A DNA stretch of 64,000 nt, taken from contig JAAYCL010000015.1 of assembly GCA_012729785.1 (NCBI GenBank), positions 49,645 to 113,644 of the forward strand, given 5' to 3'. Below, in pieces: positions 31,956 through 41,029 of the stretch. The notes beneath the pieces were generated by a model. The model had not been told where the DNA came from. It made no database searches and worked only from the letters and a program-made list of their open reading frames with translations. Origin of the DNA: Chlamydiota bacterium. GTDB taxonomy: Bacteria > Auribacterota > Tritonobacteria > UBA1439. Position 1 is the stretch's first letter; every line of letters begins with the position of its first letter. Made by a program: the position numbers and the translations under genes.

Positions 31956-33327
31956 CCTCGTCCGATCGGCGCTCCTCCTCCTCATCCCGGCGGCGGCGCT
32001 CGCCGCGTCGCCCGGGGAGGAGGGGCTCCGCCTGAACAACGAGGGGGTCGCGGCGTTGCGGCACGGGGACCTCAAGAAGGCCGTCTCGCGGCTCGCGGCG
32101 GCCCGGCGCCTCCTGCCCGGAAACGAAACGGTGGCCAAGAATTTCGCCGCCGCCTGTCTCGAGGAGGCGCAGGGCTGCACCGCGCGCGGCGACCTCGAAG
32201 CCGCCGTGAGCTGGCTCGATCAGGCCGCGGCGGCGAACTCCGCGGACGCGACGGTCAGGAACAACCTCGCGGCCGGCTACAGCGACGCCGCCTCCGCCTT
32301 GACGCAGGCGCGGAGATACGGGGACGCCGCCGGGCTGCTCAGGACCGCCGTCGCCCTCGAACCCGAGAGCACGGTGCTCAGGGGGGGGCTCGGCGCCGCC
32401 CTCTACCGTGACAACCGGCGCGAGGAGGCGCTCGAGGAGTACCGGGCCGTCCTCGACCGCGACCCGCGCGACGCCGCCGCGCGGCGGATGTGCGGCCGCA
32501 TCCTCTACTGGAAGGGGCGGATGGAGGAGGCGCTCGAGGAGTTGCGGGAGGCGGTCCGGATCGATCCGTCGGATTCGGAGTCGGCGGCCCTGGCGGAGAG
32601 GATCGAGCGCGAGTATGAGGTGGAGAAAGGGTTCTCCGTGGACCGGCACGCCCATTTCACGGTGAGCTTCGACGGGGCGAAGGATTATCGGATCGGCAGA
32701 GCGGTGGTGGACGCCCTCGATGAGGCGCGTATCGCCGTCGGGTCGGCCCTGGCGTTCTACCCGACGGAGAGGATCGCGGTCGTCATCTACACGGCGCGGC
32801 AGTTCCGCGAGCTGCTCGACGTCTCCGTGGGCGTCGGCGGGCTCTACGACGGGAAGATCCGCGTGCCGGCGGGGGGGCTCGACAGCGAGCGGGACCGCGA
32901 GAAGCTCCGGCGGGTCATCGTCCACGAGTACGCGCACGCCGCCGTGCACTTCCTGACGCACGACCGCTGCCCCCTCTGGCTGAACGAGGGGATCGCCGAG
33001 TTTCTGTCGGCCGGGTGGGACGGGAGCAAGGACCCGATGCTGAAGGGGGCGATGGAACGCGGCACGCTCATCCCCCTCTCGCGGCTCTCGGGGGCGCTGA
33101 AAGGGTCCTCCGGCCCGCGCGCGGGGCTCGCCTACGCCCAGGCCCTCTCGGTAACGGCGACGGTCGTGGACCGCTCGGGGATGTACACGCTGCGCAGGAT
33201 ACTGGACTGTCTCGACGGGGGCGACAGCCTCGATACCGCCCTCCGGAAGTCGATCGCCGAGGACCTCGAGGGGCTCGAGGCGGCGTGGATGGAAACGCTC
33301 AGGGACCGCTTCGGCATACGCGGGTGA
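31939..33327 (+). CDS. Exported TPR protein with peptidase-MA-like metalloprotease domain
   Basis: A 462-residue protein with a signal peptide (about 1-22, ending AALAAS). TPR repeats occupy about 27-225 (GEEGLRLNNEGVAALRHGD; RREEALEEYRAVLDRDP; GRMEEALEELREAVRIDP). A gluzincin-type domain then carries His329-Glu330-x2-His333 (VIVHEYAHAAVHF) and the third-ligand region WLNEGIAEFLS 19-20 residues later, as in the peptidase MA family. All metal and catalytic residues are present. The start overlaps the transglutaminase gene by 17 bp, and together they could form a periplasmic proteolytic pair. The 3' end is convergent with the glycosyltransferase gene. Confidence 0.85.
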   Translation: MKRTADLVRSALLLLIPAAALAASPGEEGLRLNNEGVAALRHGDLKKAVSRLAAARRLLPGNETVAKNFAAACLEEAQGCTARGDLEAAVSWLDQAAAANSADATVRNNLAAGYSDAASALTQARRYGDAAGLLRTAVALEPESTVLRGGLGAALYRDNRREEALEEYRAVLDRDPRDAAARRMCGRILYWKGRMEEALEELREAVRIDPSDSESAALAERIEREYEVEKGFSVDRHAHFTVSFDGAKDYRIGRAVVDALDEARIAVGSALAFYPTERIAVVIYTARQFRELLDVSVGVGGLYDGKIRVPAGGLDSERDREKLRRVIVHEYAHAAVHFLTHDRCPLWLNEGIAEFLSAGWDGSKDPMLKGAMERGTLIPLSRLSGALKGSSGPRAGLAYAQALSVTATVVDRSGMYTLRRILDCLDGGDSLDTALRKSIAEDLEGLEAAWMETLRDRFGIRG

Positions 33328-33366
33328 GCCGGTTCCCGCGGGCGCGGGCCCCGGAAGGGCGAACGG

Positions 33367-34488
33367 CTACGCCTCGGCGGCGGGGGGAGGGGCGGCCCCG
33401 GACGCCAGCGACTCCAGCATCGCGAGGTAGCGGCGCGCCGCCTCGTCCCAGCTGAAGCGCTCGCGGTTGAATCTCCGCGCCGCCTCCCCCGCCGCCGCCC
33501 TCCGCCCCGCGTCGGCGAGGAGCGCCGCGACGGTCGAGACGAACCCCTCCGTGTCGTCCCAGCGGATGAGCGCGCCGTTCATCCCGGGGACGATCGCGTC
33601 GCGGATCCCCTCCAGGTCGGACGCCGCCACCGGGAGCCCCGCGCACCCCGCCTCGAGCGCGACGAGGCCGAACCCCTCCGCGTCGCCCTCCACCGGGATG
33701 TTGGGCATCACGAAGACCGACGCGACGCCTGCGAGCCCGCGCAGGAGCTCCGGCGGGAGCGCGCCGGCCAGCAGCGCGTGCCGTTCCATCTCGCGTTCGG
33801 CGATCCGCCTCTCGATCGACGCGCGTTCCCTCCCCTCGCCGACGACAATCAGCAGAACGTCCGGGTGCAGGCGGGCGAGCGCGGGGAGCGCCTCCCCGAC
33901 GAAGCGCGCGACCCCTTTTCGTTTCACCAGCCGCCCGACGGTGAGGAGCATGGGGCGGGACCGGTCGATCCCGCGCCCCGCGAGCCAGCGCAGCGCCGCC
34001 TCCCGGTCGGCGGGGCCTGCCCGGTGCGCGTCGGGATCGACGCCGTTGGGGATGATGCGGCGGCGTTCGGCGGGGACGCCCGTCGCGGCGCAGAGGCCGT
34101 CCGTGTGCCGGCTCACGGACGCGACGCGGTCGAGCCGGCGCAGGGCCGATCCCACGACCGTCCGGTAGAGGGGGAACCGGAAGGTGATGTCGCGCCCGTG
34201 CGCGGTGACCGCGACGGGGCGCCGGAGGAGCCGTTTCAGGAGGAGGCCGAACGGAGCCAGGAGCGCGTCCCCGAGGTAGACGGCGTCGGGCCTGCGACGG
34301 GGGGGGAGCAGGGCCAGGGAACGGAGGAGCGCCCAGGCGAGGAAGAAGGGGAGGAACCACTGCGACCCGCCCCACGCGACGACCGTGGCGTCGGTGTCGC
34401 GTGCGAGGCGGGAGATGAGCGCCTGGTTCATCGCCTGCATCCCGCCCACCGAAGGCGGATGCTTCCGGGAGATGCAGAGCAGTTTCAC
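33367..34488 (-). CDS. Glycosyltransferase family 4-type, last gene of the SOS operon
   Basis: A 373-residue GT-B glycosyltransferase. The N-terminal ISRKHPPSVGGMQAMNQAL loop, NGVDPD, LLTVGRLVKRKGVARFV and the nucleotide-sugar-binding EGFGLVALEAGCAGLPV are standard GT4 features. The GTG start at 34488 overlaps the dnaE2 stop (GTGA) and restores the conserved GG loop, which the first internal ATG would cut off. It seems to be co-transcribed with lexA-dinB-dnaE2, an unexpected partner for a sugar transferase. The donor and acceptor are unknown. Confidence 0.85.
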   Translation of the reverse strand: MKLLCISRKHPPSVGGMQAMNQALISRLARDTDATVVAWGGSQWFLPFFLAWALLRSLALLPPRRRPDAVYLGDALLAPFGLLLKRLLRRPVAVTAHGRDITFRFPLYRTVVGSALRRLDRVASVSRHTDGLCAATGVPAERRRIIPNGVDPDAHRAGPADREAALRWLAGRGIDRSRPMLLTVGRLVKRKGVARFVGEALPALARLHPDVLLIVVGEGRERASIERRIAEREMERHALLAGALPPELLRGLAGVASVFVMPNIPVEGDAEGFGLVALEAGCAGLPVAASDLEGIRDAIVPGMNGALIRWDDTEGFVSTVAALLADAGRRAAAGEAARRFNRERFSWDEAARRYLAMLESLASGAAPPPAAEA

Positions 34489-37400
34489 GGGGCCAAGTGT
34501 AGCATCTTCGGGGGGGATATTCCCGGCCGCGTGCGCCGCGGAGACGATGCGGGGAACGGTTCCAGCCGGTCGATCTTGAGGACGACCGCGCCGCCGTCGT
34601 CCGAGGCGAGGCCGCGCACCGCGAACGGGCCGGGCGATCGCAGCAGGTGCCCGAAACGCCGGTAGGCGTCGGGGAAGAGGACCGCCTCGAACAGGGCGGT
34701 CGCGTCCTCGAACGTCAGGAAGCGCATCTGCCCCCCCCTCGAGGTCCGCACCCGTTTCGTGCAGACGAGCCAGCCGACGAGCGCGACCCGTCTTCCCGCC
34801 TGCCGGTCGAGCGCCACCGCCCTGATGAACCCCGGGGGGGTCTCCGCCGCTCCGACCGCCTCGAGGGGATGGGCGGTTACGTGCGCGCCGAGGATCCCCC
34901 GCTCCAGCGCGTGCGCGGTCGGGGCGTCGTACTCCGAAACGCGGGGGGCCGGGGAGGGGGGGTGCGGGCCTGCGGACGCCGCCGTCCCGGCGCCCCGGCA
35001 TGCCGATGCGGCGGCGGCCGCGGGGGCGTCCCCGAACAGGGGGAGCTCGACCGGGCGGCGCCGTCGGCCGCCGCACAGGTACAGTGCGCGGAGCATCTCC
35101 GGCCGGGAGCGGCCGAGGCCGGCGCAGGCGCCGCACAGGATGAGGCGCTCCGCCTCCCTCCTGTCGGGCCCGGCGCGGCGCACAAGGTCTTCGATCGAGA
35201 CGAACGGCCCCCCGGTCGTTCGCGCCGCCGTGATGCGGCGGATGGTCTCGCCGCGGAGGCCTTTCACCCGCCCGAGGCCGGCGCGTATCCAGCCCGGTCC
35301 CGCATCGAACGCCGCCCCGCTCCTGTTCACGTGCGGCGGGAGCACCGCGAGCCCGAGGCGGCGCGCCTCGTCGAGGTACGCCTGGGCGGGATAGAAGCCG
35401 CCGCCGTTGGAGAGGACCGCGGCGATGAACTCCGCCGGCCAGTGCGCCTTCAGGAAGGCGACCTGCCATGAGAGGAGGGCGAACGAGGCGCTGTGCGCCT
35501 TGCAGAACGCGTAGCCGGCGAAGCTCTCGATCTGCCGCCAGATCTCCGCGGCGGCGGCGGGGGGGATGCCGCGCCCGGCGGCGGAGGCCGCGAACCGCTC
35601 CTTCGTCTGTCGCATCGCCTCCCGCGACCGCATCCTGCCGCTCATCGCCCGCCGCAACAGGTCGGCCTCTTCCATCGTCATCCCGGCGACGAGGTGCGCG
35701 ACGCGCATCACGTCCTCCTGGTAGATCATCACGCCGTGCGTTTCGGCGAGGATCGACTCCATCCCCGGGTGGAGGAAGACCGCCTTCTCCCGCCCCCGGT
35801 GGCGGTCCACGTACTGCCGCAGCATCCCGCTCTCCGCCACGCCGGGCCTGATGACGGAACTCGCGGCGACGAGGTCCCCGTAGGTCGCGACGTCGAGTTT
35901 TTTAAGGAGCTGCCGCATCCCCGGGCTCTCGATGTAGAAGCAGCCCATCGTGCGCCCCTCCCGTATGAGCGACGCCGCCCCGGCGTCGCCGAAGAGCGTC
36001 TCCGCGTCGCGGACGTCCGGGCGCGTTCCGCGGTTCGCCTCGATCAGGTCGAGCGCGTCCCCGAGGACCGCCAGCGACCGCTGCCCCAGGAGGTCGATCT
36101 TCACCAGCCCGAACGCCTCCGCGGCGCGCATCTCGCACTGGGTCACCAAGACCCCCTTCGCGGCGGGCTCCAGCGGGACGACCCGCTCGATCGGGAACGG
36201 CGCGACCACGATCCCCCCCGCGTGCACGCCGAGATGGCGAGGGAAGCCTTCGATCGCCGCGGCGAGACGGATGACGGTGCGGAGCGGCTCGCGGTCGACC
36301 GGCAGCCCGCGGCACTCGGGGAGGGTTTGCGCCGCGGCCGGGATCGAGGCGGCGGGGGCGTGCGGGAGATGTCTGGTCCAGCGGTCGATCTCGGCGATGG
36401 GGACGCCGAGGGCCTTCCCGATCTCGCGCACGGCCAGGCGCGCCGTGAAGGTGACGTGCGTCGAGAGCATCGCCGCGCGGTCGGTCCCGTGGCGCGCGAA
36501 GACGTACGCGAGCATCTCGTCCCGCCGGTTCCAGGCGAGGTCGAGGTCGATGTCCGGCGGCGTCCGCCGGGCCGGATTGAGAAAGCGCTCGAAGTAGAGG
36601 TCGTGGGCGAGCGGGTCGACATGCGTGATCCCGAGGCAGTAGGAGACGAGCGACCCCGCCGCCGACCCGCGGCCGATGACGGGGATGCCGCGGCGCCCCG
36701 CCTCTTGGACGATGTCGTGCGCCACGAGGAAGTAGGCGTCGAAGCCGAGGCGTCCGATCGCTTCGAGCTCGCGCCGCAGGCGCGCGCGCGCCGCGGCCGA
36801 CGGGGGGCGAAGGCGCCGCGCGAGCCCCTCGCGGCAGAGCCGGCGGAGACGCTCCGCCGCCGATTCCCCGCCGGCGGGGACGAGGAGGGGAGGGTGGAAA
36901 CGCCCGAGGGGGAGCTCGAGGCGGCACGCGTCGGCGATGCGGCGGGCGTTCTCGACCGCCGCGGGGAGGGCGGAGAAGATGCGCCGCATCTCCTCCCCGC
37001 TCCGCAGCCACGCCCCGGGGGGGGCGAGCGCGCCGGGCGGGAGCGTCCCGACGGTCGCGCGCGTCCGCACGGCCGCGAGGACGCGGTGCAGCGCGTGGCG
37101 CTCCGGACGGGCGAAGACGACCGGTCCCGTCGCGACCGGTGGGAGCCGGAGGCGCGCGGCGAGCCGGGCGAGCCGCGCGATCCTCGGCGCCCCCGCGGCG
37201 GCGGGCGTCTCGAGGAAGAGCCCCGGCGGGGGGGCGCCGCGCGGGAGGAGCCGGAGCAGGCGGCAGGCGGGGATCAGGGCGAACAGGTCGGGGTCGCCGT
37301 CCGCCAGGAGGGCGCGGAGGCGCGCGGGGAACCCCGCGCCTCCCCCCGGCGCGGCGAGGAGGCGTTTCCCGGAGCGGTGGAAGGCGGTGATCAGCGCGCA

Positions 37401-37664
37401 CAGCTTCCGGTACCCGTCGGGGGTGCGGGCGAGGAGGACGAGGCGCGCCGTCGCGTCGCGCAACTCCGCGCCGACGATCGGCCGCACCCCCGCCGCCCTC
37501 GCGGCGAGGCAGAACGGGACGGCGCCATAGAGGCCGTTCGTGTCGGTGAGGGCGAGCGCCTCCATCCCGAGGGCGGCCGCGCGCGCGACGAGATCGCCGA
37601 TGCCGCTCGCCCCGTCGAGAAAGGAGTGGGCGCCGTGGCAGTGGAGGTGCGTGAAGCCGGTCAT
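34485..37664 (-). CDS. dnaE2: Error-prone DNA polymerase III alpha subunit, DnaE2 type
   Basis: A 1059-residue C-family polymerase. The N-terminal PHP domain has HLHCHGAHSFLDGASG, the polymerase core has PPDIDLDLAWNRRDEM with the two catalytic Asp, and HPGMESILAETHGVMIYQED and GYAFCKAHSASFALLSWQ are family motifs. A C-terminal OB-fold is present (VALVGWLVCTKRVRTS), and the long tau-binding tail of replicative DnaE is absent. Length and partners (lexA, dinB) mark it as the inducible translesion polymerase rather than the replicase. The ATG overlaps the dinB stop, so synthesis is coupled. Confidence 0.92.
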   Translation of the reverse strand: MTGFTHLHCHGAHSFLDGASGIGDLVARAAALGMEALALTDTNGLYGAVPFCLAARAAGVRPIVGAELRDATARLVLLARTPDGYRKLCALITAFHRSGKRLLAAPGGGAGFPARLRALLADGDPDLFALIPACRLLRLLPRGAPPPGLFLETPAAAGAPRIARLARLAARLRLPPVATGPVVFARPERHALHRVLAAVRTRATVGTLPPGALAPPGAWLRSGEEMRRIFSALPAAVENARRIADACRLELPLGRFHPPLLVPAGGESAAERLRRLCREGLARRLRPPSAAARARLRRELEAIGRLGFDAYFLVAHDIVQEAGRRGIPVIGRGSAAGSLVSYCLGITHVDPLAHDLYFERFLNPARRTPPDIDLDLAWNRRDEMLAYVFARHGTDRAAMLSTHVTFTARLAVREIGKALGVPIAEIDRWTRHLPHAPAASIPAAAQTLPECRGLPVDREPLRTVIRLAAAIEGFPRHLGVHAGGIVVAPFPIERVVPLEPAAKGVLVTQCEMRAAEAFGLVKIDLLGQRSLAVLGDALDLIEANRGTRPDVRDAETLFGDAGAASLIREGRTMGCFYIESPGMRQLLKKLDVATYGDLVAASSVIRPGVAESGMLRQYVDRHRGREKAVFLHPGMESILAETHGVMIYQEDVMRVAHLVAGMTMEEADLLRRAMSGRMRSREAMRQTKERFAASAAGRGIPPAAAAEIWRQIESFAGYAFCKAHSASFALLSWQVAFLKAHWPAEFIAAVLSNGGGFYPAQAYLDEARRLGLAVLPPHVNRSGAAFDAGPGWIRAGLGRVKGLRGETIRRITAARTTGGPFVSIEDLVRRAGPDRREAERLILCGACAGLGRSRPEMLRALYLCGGRRRRPVELPLFGDAPAAAAASACRGAGTAASAGPHPPSPAPRVSEYDAPTAHALERGILGAHVTAHPLEAVGAAETPPGFIRAVALDRQAGRRVALVGWLVCTKRVRTSRGGQMRFLTFEDATALFEAVLFPDAYRRFGHLLRSPGPFAVRGLASDDGGAVVLKIDRLEPFPASSPRRTRPGISPPKMLHLAP

Positions 37665-38857
37665 GGCCCGATAGGCTGAAGCCGCCCCCCGGTTCGCCGC
37701 AGCAGCGCCGCCCCGCCCGCGATCGCCCCGTCGCCGTGCCGCGCGCGCACCCGGTCCATCGCGGCGTAGAGGCGCCGCAACCTCTCCCGGTCGGGGCCTC
37801 CCATCGGCAGGAAGGACTGCCGGCCGCCCCCCTCGATGCCCGAGAGGCGGACGCCGACGAGGCGCACCTTCAGCCTGCGCGTCCAGGCCTTCCCGAGAAG
37901 CCCGGCGGCGGCGGCGAAGACCTCCGCGTCCAGATCGGTCGGCTCGGGGAGGGGGGCCGAGCGGGTGACGGTCGTGAAATCCGCGTGGCGGAGCTTGAGC
38001 GTCACCGTCCGAGACCGCCGCCCCGCCTCCCGCAGCGCCCGGCAGGCCTCCGCCGCGAGAGCGGAGAGCTCGGCCAGTATCCTCTCCCGGTCGAGCGTGT
38101 CCGCGGGAAAGGTGGTCTCCCGCCCGATCGATTTCGCCTCCCCGCGGGGCGCCACCGGGCCGCCGTCCTCCCCGCGCGCCGCTTCCGCCAGCCGGCTCCC
38201 CGCCGGGCCGAGCGCGGCGGCGAGTATCCTCCCGTCGAGCCGGCGGAGTTCTCCGACCGTCGCGGCGCCGAGGAGCCGGAGCCGCTCCTCCGCCCGCGGC
38301 CCCACGCCGGGGAGCACTCGAACGGGGAGGGGGGCGAGGAACGCCTCCTCGGCGCCGGGGAGCACGCGGCAGATCCCGTTGGGTTTGGCCAGGGCGGAGG
38401 CGACCCGCGCGACGAGCTTGTTCGACGCGACGCCGATCGTCGCGTCGAGGCCCAGGCCGCCTTTCACCTCCATGCGTATCCGCTCCGCGGCCGCGAGCGG
38501 CCGGCCGAGAAGGCGGCGGCAGCCGGTCAGGTCCAGGAACGCCTCCTCCATCGAGAGCGGCTCCATGTCGGGCGTGAAGCGGCCGAGCGTCCGGAAGAGC
38601 CCCTCCGACGCCGCCGCGTAGTCGTCGAAACGGGCGGGGAGGAAGACACAGTCGGGGCAGAGGCGCTTCGCCAGGGCGAGCGGCATCGCGGCGCGGACGC
38701 CGCGCTCCCGCGCCTCGTAGGAGGCCGACGCCACCACGCCGCGCCGCGCCGGGTCGCCCCCGACGGCGACCGGGCGCCCCCTGAGCCACGGCCTCGCGCG
38801 CCGCTCGACCGAGACGAAGAATGCGTCGATGTCGAGGTGCAGTATCACGCGTTCCAC
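37661..38857 (-). CDS. dinB: DNA polymerase IV (Y family)
   Basis: A 398-residue Y-family translesion polymerase. The palm begins VILHLDIDAFFVSVERRARP with catalytic Asp9, the second acidic pair is in PLSMEEAFLDLTG, and ATIGVASNKLVARVAS and the helix-hairpin-helix PVRVLPGVGPRAEERLRLLG follow. The little-finger domain is complete, ending at LRLSGIEGG and beyond. The region that would hold a beta-clamp peptide is near QSFLPMGG. It lies between lexA (36 bp gap) and dnaE2 (ATGA overlap), taking the place that ImuB has in lexA-imuAB-dnaE2 cassettes. Confidence 0.93.
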   Translation of the reverse strand: MERVILHLDIDAFFVSVERRARPWLRGRPVAVGGDPARRGVVASASYEARERGVRAAMPLALAKRLCPDCVFLPARFDDYAAASEGLFRTLGRFTPDMEPLSMEEAFLDLTGCRRLLGRPLAAAERIRMEVKGGLGLDATIGVASNKLVARVASALAKPNGICRVLPGAEEAFLAPLPVRVLPGVGPRAEERLRLLGAATVGELRRLDGRILAAALGPAGSRLAEAARGEDGGPVAPRGEAKSIGRETTFPADTLDRERILAELSALAAEACRALREAGRRSRTVTLKLRHADFTTVTRSAPLPEPTDLDAEVFAAAAGLLGKAWTRRLKVRLVGVRLSGIEGGGRQSFLPMGGPDRERLRRLYAAMDRVRARHGDGAIAGGAALLRRTGGRLQPIGP

Positions 38858-38893
38858 GCAGCACCCGTTGCTCTCTCGCCGCGGCGGGGGCGT

Positions 38894-39502
38894 TCAGCGG
38901 TACTTCCTGAAGACCGCGACCACCACCCCCTGGATCGCCACCTCGTCCGCCCGGACGGTGATCGGTTCGACGGCGGGATTCGCGGGGACGAGCGTGACCA
39001 GCGTCCCCTCCTGCCGGAACATCTTCAGCGTCGCCTCCTCGCCGCGGATCAGGGCGACCACCGTTTCGCCGTTGCGCGCGACGGCGCGCCGTTCGACCAC
39101 GACGTAGTCGCCGTCGCGGATCCCCTCCTCGATCATCGAGTCGCCCCTGACCCTGAGGGCGAAGGCGTTTTCCCCCCCCGCGAACTCCTTCGGCACGGCC
39201 ATCGTCTCCGGGACGGCGAGCGCCTCGATCGGTTCGCCGGCGGCGATCAGGCCGAGGAGGGGGAGCTCGACCGCGTCGAGCCGGATCCGTTCCGCCGGCA
39301 GGAGCTCGATCGAGCGGCTCCGGCGCGGCCTGCGGCTGATGGCCCCCTTCCGCTCCAGGTTCCGCAGGTGCGCGTGGACGGTGGCGACCGAGGAGAGGCC
39401 GAACCGCTTCCCGATCTCCGCGATGCTCGGGGCGTAGCCGCGCCGCGAGATGAACCCCCCGATGAAATCCGCGATCTGGCGCTGACGCTTCGTGAGGTAC
39501 AT
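38894..39502 (-). CDS. lexA: SOS repressor LexA
   Basis: A 202-residue repressor with an N-terminal winged helix (MYLTKRQRQIADFI; YAPSIAEIGKRFGLSSVATV recognition region) and a C-terminal S24 autoprotease. The expected residues are present: Ala88-Gly89 cleavage site (LIAAGEP), Ser122 (RGDSMIEEG) and Lys160 (EEATLKMF). The start ATG 39502 follows GGAGGCG and fits the family N-terminus. It heads the dinB-dnaE2 operon, and its promoter carries a matching operator, so it represses itself and the polymerases. Confidence 0.95.
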   Translation of the reverse strand: MYLTKRQRQIADFIGGFISRRGYAPSIAEIGKRFGLSSVATVHAHLRNLERKGAISRRPRRSRSIELLPAERIRLDAVELPLLGLIAAGEPIEALAVPETMAVPKEFAGGENAFALRVRGDSMIEEGIRDGDYVVVERRAVARNGETVVALIRGEEATLKMFRQEGTLVTLVPANPAVEPITVRADEVAIQGVVVAVFRKYR

Positions 39503-39578
39503 GGGCGCCTCCGTTTCGCCTTGTCCGTTTCCCGCCATCGGGGGCCCGGGCCGGCTCTCCCCCCGCGGCGATGCATCC

Positions 39579-39592
39579 GGTACAAGGGTACG
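39579..39592 (-). promoter_or_regulatory. Candidate LexA operator
   Basis: GGTACAAGGGTACG (plus-strand reading) contains GTAC-N4-GTAC and fits the published cyanobacterial LexA consensus RGTACNNNDGTWCB at every position. It overlaps the -10 box of the lexA promoter, as expected for autorepression. Confidence 0.75.
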
Positions 39593-39613
39593 CGAAAGAA
39601 AAGCGAAAATCAA
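39585..39613 (-). promoter_or_regulatory. lexA promoter
   Basis: On the minus strand TTGATT (39608-39613), a 17-bp spacer and TACCCT (39585-39590) lie about 80 bp before the lexA ATG. The -10 box sits inside the candidate LexA operator. Confidence 0.65.
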
Positions 39614-39693
39614 GAGGAACGATCTCCCCCGATAGCGTCTCCGGAATCGCCGCGGCGGGGGCTTTCGCGTCTCCCGCGGCGACGCGTCGAGGG

Positions 39694-40851
39694 TCAGAGC
39701 TTCAGCATCCTCGCCACGGGGCCCGCTCCGAACCCGCGCCTGAGGCGGATCGCGCGGGAGGGGCAGACCTCGCTGCAGCAGTAGCAGCGGATGCAGCGCC
39801 GGTCGTCGACCCCGACCCTACCCCCCGCGAGGGAGAGGGCCTTCGGGCGCGGAGGGCAGACGGCGACACAGGCGCCGCATCGGGTGCAGGCGCGGTGCAG
39901 GATGCGGGGCCTGCGGGCGAACCAGCGCTTGACGGCGCGCTCGGCGAAGGCGGGGAGACGGTGCGCCCCCGCTCCGCCCCCCGGCTGCCCGGCGCGGAAT
40001 CCGCCGACGCGCACGGTCTCGATTGTTTCGCCCAGGAGCTCGATCTCCTCCTCGCGCGCGTTCCCGAGGCCGCGCTCCGCGGCGATCCGCAGGAGGGGGA
40101 TCCGTTGCGGGTCGATCCCCGCGGCGCGGCACGCGGTCGAGTCCACGGCGACAGGGTCTTCCCCGACGATGAGAAGGCCGAGCGGGAACGGGTCTCCCGC
40201 GGCGGGGCCGTTTCCGTCCATCGCGACGACCGCGTCGAGGAGGTGGAGCCGCGCGGACACCGCGAAGGCGAGGTCGACGAGCATCCGGGCGAACAGTTCC
40301 GGGTCGGGGAAGCGGCAGTGCAGCTCCGCCTTCCTCAGCCCGGGGATGCAGCCGAAGAGGTTCTTCACCGCGGCGCTGATGCCGGTGAGGCCGTGCGTCT
40401 TGAACTTCGGGACGGAGAGCATCGCAGGCGCCCGCCTGACCGCCCCCGCCACGACGAACCGCTTGACCGTGCACCCCTCCGGCGTTTCGATCTCCGCCCC
40501 GTCGTCGAACGAGACGAGGGGGGCGCCGGCGGCCGCGGCCGCCGCGGCGATCCCCGACGCGGCCGCGGCTTTCCTGAGGGGGTGGAAGCCGGGGCTGTCG
40601 CCGACCTGCGGCGCCGCGCCGGCCTCCCGCGCGAGGCGGATCACCGCCTCGACGACCGCGGGGTGCGTGGTGACGGCCTTCTCCGGCGGATGCGGCGCGA
40701 GGATGTTCGGCTTGAGGAGGACGGCGCGCCCCGGAACGACGAAACGGCCCATCCCGCCGAGCAGCGCCACGGCCCGCCCGAGCGCAAGGCGGACCGCGTC
40801 GCCGTCGTAGCTTCGGCAGCGCGCCACCGCGACCCTCGAGCGTTGTCTCAT
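39694..40851 (-). CDS. DUF362 protein with two C-terminal 4Fe-4S clusters
   Basis: A 385-residue protein. The DUF362 domain spans about 1-300, with AVLLKPNILAPHPPEKAVTT, VGDSPGF, SVPKFKTHGLTGISAAVKNL and LLIVGEDPVAVDSTACRA. A two-cluster ferredoxin domain closes it (CTRCGACVAVCPP, then CIRCYCCSEVCPS). Such proteins are common in anaerobes and are annotated as iron-sulfur proteins of unknown reaction. A TACAAT -10-like box lies at 40879-40884 (minus strand) but has no convincing -35. It is divergent from the small lipoprotein gene. The physiological partner is unknown, and the neighbouring SOS operon gives no hint. Confidence 0.88.
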   Translation of the reverse strand: MRQRSRVAVARCRSYDGDAVRLALGRAVALLGGMGRFVVPGRAVLLKPNILAPHPPEKAVTTHPAVVEAVIRLAREAGAAPQVGDSPGFHPLRKAAAASGIAAAAAAAGAPLVSFDDGAEIETPEGCTVKRFVVAGAVRRAPAMLSVPKFKTHGLTGISAAVKNLFGCIPGLRKAELHCRFPDPELFARMLVDLAFAVSARLHLLDAVVAMDGNGPAAGDPFPLGLLIVGEDPVAVDSTACRAAGIDPQRIPLLRIAAERGLGNAREEEIELLGETIETVRVGGFRAGQPGGGAGAHRLPAFAERAVKRWFARRPRILHRACTRCGACVAVCPPRPKALSLAGGRVGVDDRRCIRCYCCSEVCPSRAIRLRRGFGAGPVARMLKL

Positions 40852-40948
40852 CGCCGTCTCCGTGCTCCGATCCGCACCATTGTACGGCGCCGGCGGCGGC
40901 GGGGAAACGGCTTTTCGCCGCCTCTCTCCGCTTCGGCCCGGAAGGATC

Positions 40949-40977
40949 TTGCGCGGTGCGGCACCCCGCAGTAGAAT
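40949..40977 (+). promoter_or_regulatory. Promoter for the lipoprotein-ppa-cyclase group
   Basis: TTGCGC (40949-40954), a 17-bp spacer and TAGAAT (40972-40977) lie about 50 bp before the lipoprotein ATG. Confidence 0.7.
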
Positions 40978-41029
40978 AGGGCTGGCTGACGCGCCGGTTT
41001 CGAGGCGGGGGACTCTCCAGGGAGGGACG

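Noticed and set aside
34485..37664. Replicative DnaE1
   Set aside because: Length of 1059 residues, lack of the long C-terminal tau-binding region, and operon with lexA and dinB fit the error-prone DnaE2 group.
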